Below, piece by piece: positions 25,913 to 33,216 of a DNA stretch of 64,000 nt (within the stretch, counting starts at the first letter, position 1; every line of letters starts with the position of its first letter). The translations under genes were made by a program, and so were the position numbers. Source of the DNA: Candidatus Acidulodesulfobacterium acidiphilum (GTDB lineage Bacteria; SZUA-79; Acidulodesulfobacterales; Acidulodesulfobacteraceae); the NCBI GenBank assembly GCA_008534395.1, contig SHMQ01000002.1, positions 1 to 64,000 of the forward strand, given 5' to 3'. A model generated the notes under the pieces. The model saw only the letters and a program-made list of their open reading frames with translations, ran no database searches and had not been told where the DNA came from.

Positions 25913-26803
25913 ATTTTAACCTCACATATGTTAAACTCATACTACGATACAAAATGGTATTCTAATCCAACCTATTACTTTTAACCCCACATATGTTAAA
26001 CTTATACGCGCAAGGCACGCAGGGAACGCAGCTTGTAAATTCCCTCTTTTAACCTCACATATATTAAACTCATACCTATTTAAATAATCCCTTATAGAAC
26101 GTCTGATAGACTTTTAACCTCACATATATTAAACTCATACAGAGATGCATCCTTGTCTCATATAGTTGATGGAGAATTCTTTTAACCTCACATATGTTAA
26201 ACTCATACGAGAATTTTCGTCTCAAATTATTCCTGAAGAACCCGACTTTTAACCTCACATATATTAAACTCATACTCTCGAAAATCGACACGCTCTTTTA
26301 GTCGGTGTCAGCTTTTAACCCCACATATGTTAAACTTATACCGGTTCTTCTAATGTATGAAACCGGCGCCCGTATCGCTTTTAACCCCACATATATTAAA
26401 CTCATACTCCGCCCAAACCGATGCCGAAAAATTTTTTATGACCTTTTAACCTCACATATATTAAACTCATACACAAGTCATCTTATAAATTGTAATTTCA
26501 GCTAATCCCTTTTAACCCCACATATGTTAAACTCATACGTTACAAGGACGATATTAAATTTCCGGCGATAACTACTTTTAACCTCACATATGTTAAACTT
26601 ATAGTAAACGCTATCCGTTTCCATTATCAAGCCCTTACAAACCTTTTAACCCCACATATGTTAAACTTATACCAAGATTTTTTATCGACTTTACTTTGAA
26701 TATCTTAACTTTTAACCCCACATATGTTAAACTTATACTTGTAGTACCTGTAGCAAGTTCGGCGTTCGACATTCTTTTAACCCCACATATGTTAAACTTA
26801 TAC
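25913..26803 (-). CRISPR. Type IV-associated CRISPR array, 14 repeats, 13 spacers
   Basis: Fourteen 30-nt repeats; on the + strand they begin CTTTTAACC(T/C)CACATAT and end TTAAACT(C/T)ATAC. Spacers are 35-38 nt. First bases of repeats: 25913, 25978, 26046, 26111, 26179, 26246, 26312, 26378, 26443, 26509, 26575, 26643, 26709, 26774. Polymorphic sites are CCTC/CCCC, ATATG/ATATA and CTC/CTT. The three rightmost repeats are identical, and the leftmost has its outer base changed (A for C), so transcription from the right on the minus strand fits. The repeat can fold by TTTAAC pairing with GTTAAA. It lies inside the cas operon. Confidence 0.97.
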
Positions 26804-26855
26804 CCAAATTTTACCAAATGAAATCAAATAACTGCCGACCAAATCATCTTTTTTC

Positions 26856-26901
26856 GTCTGTCGCACTTGAGTAATGCAAAAATATCAGAAGAGCGACAGA
26901 C
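26856..26901 (-). promoter_or_regulatory. Inverted repeat in the putative CRISPR leader
   Basis: GTCTGTCGC (26856-26864) and its exact complement GCGACAGAC (26893-26901) enclose 28 nt; the stem extends to 12 bp with one mismatch. It occupies the 105-bp gap between csf2 and the first repeat, which would be the leader if transcription runs on the minus strand. No U-run follows, so it may be a regulatory or protein-binding hairpin rather than a terminator. Confidence 0.5.
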
Positions 26902-26908
26902 AATCAAA

Positions 26909-27967
26909 TTATTCCTGAGCATCATCATCGGCAGATGTTTTAAAATATTTTTCTATATTTATGTTTTCTGCGGATATATTATCAAGCCATTTGTCCGCCT
27001 CCGTAATAGCCTTCCGTTGTTCGCTTGTATATTGCGGTTTCACGTTTACGTTAAACGTATATTCATCGTCAGACCGGGACTGAAGAAAAGGATTGCCGTA
27101 ATCTCCGTCTATGAACATATCGTAATTGATTACTCCCCAGCTTTTTTGGGTAGAACCTACCCTCGCCGCAGCAAAAATCTCAAGCGTTTTTAGAAGTAAA
27201 CCATATTCATATTCTTCAATTAGGTATCTGTCAGGCAATTGCATAATCGAGCTATGCAAAGTTATGCCCGGGACGATGTACTCTTTGCTTATCAACATTT
27301 GTATGGAAGTCTTGTCATCTTCTTTATCTACTTTTATCTGTTCCTGATAGGCTTGTAATTCCTCTAATGTAAATACTTTCGTTGCAGTTACGGAAACATT
27401 TCTTAAATCGTCCATATGCGCTATGTTCATTTCTTGTATATACGACGGTTTTTTAATATCAAAATTTATCGTCCTATGATCAACTTGTTTTTCAATTATA
27501 TCAGTAGTAGGTATAAAGTTATTAATGGCTATTTTGCCAGAAATGATAAGTCCTGTTCCAAATACAGATATTACGGGATTCAACTTTCTTATTTCATTTA
27601 AATCTTTTGCATTTCTTTTCGTTTGCTTTTTATCTTTATTCTTATCGGCGTCGACGTCGTTGTCACTCTCGCTTTTATTGTCTTTATTTTTTTTCTTGTT
27701 TTTTTTCTGGTTTACGCCGCCTCCATTAGACATCAAAGAAAAATCGGCGGGCGTAAGCTTTATGCCCTTGGATAGGGCTTTCTCCAACAAAAGCTCAGTC
27801 ATAATCCTGCGCAATTTTCCGTTTACTCCGTTTGCAGGCAGATAACCTACCTCGTAAAGAGTGTTCCCAATACACACAACTAATTTTTTGATGTAAATGT
27901 TGCCTTTGTCGGCACTATCGATAATGCCTACCGGTGTTTTAGTGACTGCCCTAATGTCAATTCTCAT
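26909..27967 (-). CDS. csf2: Csf2 (Cas7-like backbone), type IV CRISPR
   Basis: 352 residues. Core features of Csf2: GVNGKLRRIMTELLL near 46-60, NPVISVFGTGLIISGKIAI after the insert, then EEYEYGLLLKTLEIFAAARVG, which carries the usual Gly/Ala-rich turn. A hydrophilic Lys/Asp insert lies at about 87-122. Csf2 polymerises along the crRNA in the type IV effector. GGAGG RBS. The order on the minus strand is csf3-csf1 fusion, dinG, csf2, array, cas6. The family call combines motifs with location. Confidence 0.85.
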   Translation of the reverse strand: MRIDIRAVTKTPVGIIDSADKGNIYIKKLVVCIGNTLYEVGYLPANGVNGKLRRIMTELLLEKALSKGIKLTPADFSLMSNGGGVNQKKNKKKNKDNKSESDNDVDADKNKDKKQTKRNAKDLNEIRKLNPVISVFGTGLIISGKIAINNFIPTTDIIEKQVDHRTINFDIKKPSYIQEMNIAHMDDLRNVSVTATKVFTLEELQAYQEQIKVDKEDDKTSIQMLISKEYIVPGITLHSSIMQLPDRYLIEEYEYGLLLKTLEIFAAARVGSTQKSWGVINYDMFIDGDYGNPFLQSRSDDEYTFNVNVKPQYTSEQRKAITEADKWLDNISAENINIEKYFKTSADDDAQE

Positions 27968-27998
27968 AATTTGATACCTCCATAAATTAAATTTAAAA

Positions 27999-29771
27999 TT
28001 AGATTAATTTGCCTATGTTTTTAAAAATTCTATTTAATCTGGCTTTGATTCTTTCGTCGTTTATTCTTGCGTCAAGTATGTATATATCGCCTTTATCGTC
28101 AGGTCTTCTCTGAAGCCTTCCGAGACTTTGGCGGGTTATAAACAGCATGTCGTTATAAACGGTATTCCAGTAATATCCGTCATTGAAAGCTTTCTTGTCT
28201 TGCATGTCTTTGTCGTTGATCGGGGGAAATAAAAGTTTTGTTATATATAACTTTTCAAGTTCGTCTCCGGGCAAATCGATGCCCGTTGCATAAGTTCTCG
28301 TTCCTATCAATATTCCGCCCTCAAGTTTAAATTTATTAATAGTTTGGGCTTGCGTCATCGTATAGTCAGCTTTAATGATGTTTGTATTTGGCAAAAGTTT
28401 TATTAATGCAGAATGTAGCGCCTTAACTTCCGCATAACTTCCGGCTATTACCAACGAATTTTTGTTTTCAAACGTTTTATTTATGTAACTGGCTATGCCG
28501 TCAACCCATTCCGCATCCGGCGTCCCGTCGTCAGACATATTTTTATTTTTCTTTACAAGATAATCAGTGTGTATCTTGATATTATCCGTAGGAAATAGTC
28601 TTGGTTCGCTTTTAATTATTACTTTATCTTTTAGTCCGCTAAGACCAAGTTTTTTAATTATATAATCGCCGTTATCCATTTCTATGCTTTGAGAAAATTC
28701 TTTTTTATCGGCAGGCGGCGGGACAGTAAAAAGAGTTCCCGATACGCCGACAAATCCAGATAAACTTTTAAAAAAATTATATAAACCCGATTGAACGCTT
28801 TGCGACTGAAAATGGACAGTCGGATAACCCTTAGCAGGCGAATAATACAAAGAAATATTTTCTTCGCTATTAACTATGGTGTTAAGTTCTGTATACTCCT
28901 GTAAAAAAATCTTTGCGTATCTGTCGGTTTTTAGTTCTTTAATTAATTTCGTTAATTTTTTTCGAGACGACGCAAATTTAGTTAAATCGTCCAGATAATC
29001 TTTAAATAAGCGCTTGTCCGTTACATACGAGTCGATTTTATTTTCGTCCTTATATTTTTTAAGTAATACAGACGATTCTTTATAGATTTTACCGAGATAT
29101 GTTTTTGCCGTTCTGTCAATTTTGCTTTTTCCTATTATTCTTTTTAGCGAAGTTGTAAATCGTGAAACAGAAAAACTCGAAGTAGAAATTAATTTCTGAG
29201 CTTCGTACATTTTATCCACTTCGTCGGACAATATGTAATATTCCGATAAATCGACGTTTTTATTGTATCTAAGCATTATAAGAAAAACATGATTGGTGAT
29301 TGATACATCATATTCAGATACGCTGTCCAAATCTTGCCTGTTGTCTGCATGATAGATATTTGATACTACTAATTTGTCGTCGTCGTTTAAAAGGCAATTC
29401 CTGTACAACTCTTCAAACGTTATATTTTTATTTAAAGTTTTAGCGTATTCAATTACTTTATCCGGATACGTAAAATAAGAATAAAACTCGTCGTCTATTT
29501 TGTTTAAATCTAAATAATTTTCCGCTCCGATTACTATGCCTACTTTCAAATTAGGGAATCTTTCCTTGAAATCTAAAAATAGCTTGTCGGCTAAAGAATT
29601 GGTAAAAGTAGATATTATAACCTTCCTGTCTTTAAGAAGCTCCACTGCGATATGAGGCAATAAATAACTTGATTTGCCGAATCCGGTTGATAATTCATGC
29701 AAATGAATAAATTTTCTCCTTGCATTTTCTACTGCTATTTTTAAAATTTCCGTCTGCTTTTTGCTTAACAT
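27999..29771 (-). CDS. csf4: DinG/CasDinG-like helicase (Csf4), type IV-A signature
   Basis: 590 residues, an XPD/DinG-type superfamily 2 helicase. Walker A is ELSTGFGKSS (Lys33), motif II reads LSDEVDK, and motif VI is TRQSLGRLQRRPDDKGD. The region where DinG binds an iron-sulphur cluster has only one Cys, so the cluster is absent, as described for CasDinG with its vestigial domain. DinG is the accessory helicase that defines type IV-A and is needed for its interference. It is located between the csf3-csf1 fusion and csf2. No nuclease domain is seen. Confidence 0.9.
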   Translation of the reverse strand: MLSKKQTEILKIAVENARRKFIHLHELSTGFGKSSYLLPHIAVELLKDRKVIISTFTNSLADKLFLDFKERFPNLKVGIVIGAENYLDLNKIDDEFYSYFTYPDKVIEYAKTLNKNITFEELYRNCLLNDDDKLVVSNIYHADNRQDLDSVSEYDVSITNHVFLIMLRYNKNVDLSEYYILSDEVDKMYEAQKLISTSSFSVSRFTTSLKRIIGKSKIDRTAKTYLGKIYKESSVLLKKYKDENKIDSYVTDKRLFKDYLDDLTKFASSRKKLTKLIKELKTDRYAKIFLQEYTELNTIVNSEENISLYYSPAKGYPTVHFQSQSVQSGLYNFFKSLSGFVGVSGTLFTVPPPADKKEFSQSIEMDNGDYIIKKLGLSGLKDKVIIKSEPRLFPTDNIKIHTDYLVKKNKNMSDDGTPDAEWVDGIASYINKTFENKNSLVIAGSYAEVKALHSALIKLLPNTNIIKADYTMTQAQTINKFKLEGGILIGTRTYATGIDLPGDELEKLYITKLLFPPINDKDMQDKKAFNDGYYWNTVYNDMLFITRQSLGRLQRRPDDKGDIYILDARINDERIKARLNRIFKNIGKLI

Positions 29772-29781
29772 TTCATCCCCC

Positions 29782-31224
29782 TTAATTGAATGGATAAATA
29801 ATTTTTAGTAAATTAAGAATATCGTGCGTGTATTTAGCCTTAAAACCGATATATTTGTTTTTGGAATATAAATAATCCGTTTTGTCTTCAGAATTATCCA
29901 GTTCCTCTACCGCTTTTAGAAACATTTCGGTATCTATCGTCATAACGCCGTATTGCTTGTTTGCTATTTGAAACATTGCATTACTGACATTGACGCTTGA
30001 CTTGAAAACAAGATGTGCGCCGTTGGAATCATTTTTTATAGTTATAAGAAACGGCGGCGTTTTATCTTTAATATTTTTGTAAAATTGAAGTTTTGTTTCC
30101 CTAATTTTATTTTTGATTAAGTTGTCGAATTTTTCTTTTGTCATACCTGCCGGACGCTGAGTATTTTCTTTCACCGCTTTATCTAAATTTCCGCCGCCTA
30201 TATAGATTTTTTCATTGTTAGAAATAAACAAATTTGCCGTTTTATTATAATTTTCGCTGTGTTCGATTGCCTTGCAATAATCGCAGACATAATCTCCCGC
30301 TTCTACGAATCCAAAATCCGTAAAAGTCTTCGGAAATATTTTTTCTTTTTCTTTTGTATCTCTTTTAATTCCGTCACTCCCGCCGCACATTATACAAATA
30401 TGTTTTTTTTCAGATGTTTCAGGAACAAACGGCTTTTTTTCGTACGTGAAAGAAAACATATCCTTTGTGTTTTTGTACATAAATTCCGTTGAACTCATAA
30501 AATCCATTGTGGTAATACTTTTAAATCCTTTATCCCAAGAAACGTCTTTTTCTTCCGTGTAATACATAGGCGGCATATAACAAGCAACCTTATTTTCTTT
30601 TAGCCAATAAGGCGGATAAAATCTATAAAACATAACTCTATGGGTATTTACCGAAAATTTAGAACATGGAAGAGGTTTAGAAACAGTAGTTGCATTTAAT
30701 AAAATACCTTTGTTTTCATCGATTACTTCTACTTCAGGATCATCGTCCGCAAATCCAAAACCTATTTTTGCTTTTTTTCCAAGATATTTAACTTCTTTTA
30801 ATAAATCCAATATTTTGTCTTTATGTCCCGTTACATAAAAATAAATTTTCGGCAAAACCAATATTGGAAAAATTAAATTATAGGCCTTATACTGACCTTT
30901 ATCGGTAATAAATTTTTTATCGGTAAAAAACCCATGCTTTTTATATTCTTCGTGTTTCATAGACTTAAACATCCTGTATTCACTTTTGTAGATAGGGCTA
31001 TCTTTGTCTGCGTACCATATAGAACCTGATATAATTCCGTTTTTTATTTCGAGAAACTTGCCTATCTCGTCCAAAAAATCTTCCGTTTTAATAAAATCCG
31101 TAATATTCTTTTCCTCTTTGTATTTTTTAAAAAAGACAGAAAGCAAAATAGAATCTATCGTCGTAAATCTATTTTGAAATATTGCAGGACTTTCAAGATT
31201 AAAAGTTATTTTTAAATTTTCCAC
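29782..31224 (-). CDS. Putative Csf3-Csf1 (Cas5-Cas8-like) fusion
   Basis: 480 residues, starting at GTG 31224 (GGAG upstream). Residues 1 to about 225 resemble Csf3/Cas5: FNLESPAIF, TTIDSILLSVFF near 21-32 and a KAKIGFGFA glycine turn near 151-159. From about 270 the protein carries a four-Cys zinc-finger pattern, CIMC (277-280) and CDYC (314-317), then an alpha/beta part to 480, as in Csf1, the small Cas8-like subunit. In the type IV-A operons I know these are two genes of about 220-250 residues each. Here one frame contains both and no other csf1 or csf3 is present, so a fusion is the simplest reading. It is the first gene of the cas operon. Confidence 0.68.
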   Translation of the reverse strand: MENLKITFNLESPAIFQNRFTTIDSILLSVFFKKYKEEKNITDFIKTEDFLDEIGKFLEIKNGIISGSIWYADKDSPIYKSEYRMFKSMKHEEYKKHGFFTDKKFITDKGQYKAYNLIFPILVLPKIYFYVTGHKDKILDLLKEVKYLGKKAKIGFGFADDDPEVEVIDENKGILLNATTVSKPLPCSKFSVNTHRVMFYRFYPPYWLKENKVACYMPPMYYTEEKDVSWDKGFKSITTMDFMSSTEFMYKNTKDMFSFTYEKKPFVPETSEKKHICIMCGGSDGIKRDTKEKEKIFPKTFTDFGFVEAGDYVCDYCKAIEHSENYNKTANLFISNNEKIYIGGGNLDKAVKENTQRPAGMTKEKFDNLIKNKIRETKLQFYKNIKDKTPPFLITIKNDSNGAHLVFKSSVNVSNAMFQIANKQYGVMTIDTEMFLKAVEELDNSEDKTDYLYSKNKYIGFKAKYTHDILNLLKIIYPFN

Positions 31225-31282
31225 TTCTTATTCTCCTTATTTTTATTTATATTGAACTAGCGAAAGCCGGAATATCAAAAAT

Positions 31283-31453
31283 CTACGCCGCTTCCTTTTT
31301 CTTTCCATAAAATTCAATTCCTTTGTTAGTTAATTCGTGAATTAAGGTCTCAAAACTTATTTCAATTCCTGAATTTTTTTTATAAAAGCTTTGAATTTTC
31401 TTTAATCTCTTGACGTCTTCTTTGCTTAAATCGATTTTTTCTTTTTTTATCAT
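31283..31453 (-). CDS. Small RHH-like DNA-binding protein
   Basis: 56 residues from ATG 31453 (GGGGGC RBS). A charged N-terminal strand, IDLSKEDVKRLKKIQSFY, and a helix pair, FETLIHELTNKGIEFYGKK, suggest a ribbon-helix-helix-like fold. It lies just upstream of the type IV operon and could be its regulator or belong to the replication module. An AACTTCGCTATA motif sits 17 bp before the start codon. Fold assignment is tentative. Confidence 0.5.
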   Translation of the reverse strand: MIKKEKIDLSKEDVKRLKKIQSFYKKNSGIEISFETLIHELTNKGIEFYGKKKEAA

Positions 31454-31487
31454 TTTGCCCCCTAAAATATATAGCGAAGTTATTTTT

Positions 31488-32174
31488 TTATTTTTTAAAA
31501 AAACCAAAGAATCTGCAAAATTTTGACATATTGATATTTTCGAGAAATTCTTTGGCTTCGGTATTGTTATTTAAAAAAAAGTCCTTATTTTTCTTATAGT
31601 CCATAACTTTTAACTTATGATTATATTTTTCTAACATCCAGCCGCCGGAATCGTCCCTTGATGCCGTTTCGGAAACTATGTCTATATCTACGGATAGCCC
31701 TTTTTTTCTTATGGTCTTTTTAATATCGTCGAATATGCCTTTTAATTCGTTATTCATGCGATAATCGGTTACCGTTACGCCGTGGAGCGTAGTTTCGCCG
31801 GTTAAATAGAAAAAAGCCTTGCATATAGCCGTCCGGTGATTGCCGTCTCCGCCTATATAAAGTTCTCCGCCGTCGATACTCTGATAATACATAGATGGGA
31901 TTTTCTTTTTGGTCTGCCTGTAATAATCGGGATTAGTTTTAAAAAAATTAAGATTAAGCGCCATTCTTTTGCCTGTTTCCAGAAATTCCAACCATGTTAA
32001 ACCCGCATAATCCGGATGTTGAGTTCCTTTAACCCTAAATATGTTAACCGAAGCACTATCCTGCCAGAATGATTCCTTTACGAAACGCATATCTGGAGCA
32101 GTCCACTTGTCTATCTGGCGGTTTAGTATTTCAGGATTAACATCTTTAATTTCTTTTAATAAATCATTGACCAT
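31488..32174 (-). CDS. ParB-like nuclease-fold protein
   Basis: 228 residues. IDGGELYIGGDGNHRTAICKAFFY (around 120-143) is the GxxR-type motif (GNHRT) of ParB/Srx-like folds found in phage and plasmid proteins. WLEFLETGKRMA and a WTAPDMRF segment flank it. No partition HTH is seen, so it is not a canonical ParB. GAGG RBS. It is part of the replication/modification block, between an RHH-like gene and rusA. Function unknown; the motif suggests nucleotide or DNA processing. Confidence 0.5.
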   Translation of the reverse strand: MVNDLLKEIKDVNPEILNRQIDKWTAPDMRFVKESFWQDSASVNIFRVKGTQHPDYAGLTWLEFLETGKRMALNLNFFKTNPDYYRQTKKKIPSMYYQSIDGGELYIGGDGNHRTAICKAFFYLTGETTLHGVTVTDYRMNNELKGIFDDIKKTIRKKGLSVDIDIVSETASRDDSGGWMLEKYNHKLKVMDYKKNKDFFLNNNTEAKEFLENINMSKFCRFFGFFKK

Positions 32175-32189
32175 TTTTTTCTCCTCAAA

Positions 32190-32579
32190 TTAGGTTCTGC
32201 TTATTTGCAAAACCGTCTTTTTCTCCCCGCAACCGAGCTTTATTTGCACGGAACAAGAATTAATATACCTTTCATCATCGTCGATGATTAAAAATCCTTT
32301 TAGAGCGTCTATAATAGGTTTAGGAAAATAATTATCGACATCTCTATGTTTTTTATCCGCAAAGCAAACCGTGACAAAAATATCTACTTTGCTTCTGCCG
32401 AACGGAAAGCATTTTTGCTTAAAGCCTTTCGATAATAGAAACCACTGGACATCGTTTTTTAGACGCTTAACAATGGAACTCCTAAAATACGGATTCGAAT
32501 TTGCGTAGAACTCGTTTAGAGATGGCGCCACGAAAGGCAAATCAATGACTATTTGATTTTTTTGATTTTCGCTATACAT
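32190..32579 (-). CDS. rusA: RusA-type Holliday junction resolvase
   Basis: 129 residues. RusA hallmarks: an N-terminal PFVAPSLNEFYANSN segment, KKHRDVDNYFPKPIIDALKGFLIIDDDERY with the catalytic Asp residues (RDVDN and IDDD), and a final beta strand. RusA cuts four-way junctions in phage and plasmid replication. The start overlaps the 3' end of the preceding replication gene by 8 bp, so the genes are coupled. A family member of normal length. Confidence 0.9.
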   Translation of the reverse strand: MYSENQKNQIVIDLPFVAPSLNEFYANSNPYFRSSIVKRLKNDVQWFLLSKGFKQKCFPFGRSKVDIFVTVCFADKKHRDVDNYFPKPIIDALKGFLIIDDDERYINSCSVQIKLGCGEKKTVLQISRT

Positions 32580-33216
32580 TAATTTTTACCCCCACTATTT
32601 TATTTTTTGATTTTTTATCGACAAGCGACAGTTTCGGTTTGTACCCGTCGATTATTTTTATGATATCTTCCTGTTCTACAAACTGCTTTAGTTCGGCAAC
32701 GTATATTTTTCCCTTGAAATCTTCCCATCTTTCGTTATTGATTTCTATTATTCCTGAAAAATAATTTGGAGCGTCGTAATTACCGTTAGATTCCGCAAAC
32801 ACCTTATAGCTTTCGATAAAATCCCTTTTTTTCCAGTGGGTTTCCGTTCTGTTACACCCACACAATTCTACGTCATAATCTATAAGCGAAATCGCCTTTC
32901 TAATAGCCTTATCCTTGAAAGTAAAGCTTTCATATATGCCGCATACGTCTATTACGTTTAAAACGTAACTCCAAGCTAATTCCGCCATAACATGAATATC
33001 AGTCTTGTTTTTAACTTTTTTCAATATATCGGCGATAGTAGGCATATATGATATTTCCTGCGTGCAGGATTTTAAAGCGTGAAGGACATTATCGATAGGA
33101 TATTCTTTAAGGGAACTGATATAAATCTCAAGAACGCCTTCGGATAAATTCCTGTTAAAGAGTTCGGCGCACACCATTAATGCGTTTTTAATCCTTAATT
33201 TTTCATCATTATTCAT
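32572..33216 (-). CDS. Replication-associated protein, possible helicase loader
   Basis: 214 residues, mostly helical. The first part (ALMVCAELFNRNLSEGVLEIYISSL, KEYPIDNVLHALKSC, YMPTIADILKKVKN) resembles the phage replication proteins found next to replisome organizers, which bind the helicase or its loader. GCGGGG RBS; its ATG overlaps the replisome organizer stop (ATGA-type overlap with 33213). RusA follows. This trio is typical of phage replication modules. No P-loop is present, so it is not a DnaC-like ATPase. Identity is inferred from order and helix pattern. Confidence 0.55.
   Translation of the reverse strand: MNNDEKLRIKNALMVCAELFNRNLSEGVLEIYISSLKEYPIDNVLHALKSCTQEISYMPTIADILKKVKNKTDIHVMAELAWSYVLNVIDVCGIYESFTFKDKAIRKAISLIDYDVELCGCNRTETHWKKRDFIESYKVFAESNGNYDAPNYFSGIIEINNERWEDFKGKIYVAELKQFVEQEDIIKIIDGYKPKLSLVDKKSKNKIVGVKINV

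Noticed and set aside
25943-26773. Self-targeting by spacers against this window
   Set aside because: Reading by eye I found no spacer matching the rest of the window; a proper alignment was not possible.
27525-27845. Plus-strand frame rich in Phe/Ser/Leu
   Set aside because: It is the antisense of the Lys/Asp-rich insert in csf2, with no RBS.
28000-29770. Chromosomal DinG repair helicase
   Set aside because: The Fe-S cluster Cys are missing and the gene is embedded between csf2 and the csf3-csf1 fusion.
25204-31224. Type I or III CRISPR-Cas assignment
   Set aside because: No Cas3, Cas10, Cas1 or Cas2 is present; the DinG-type helicase, Csf2-like protein and Csf1-like zinc finger fit type IV.
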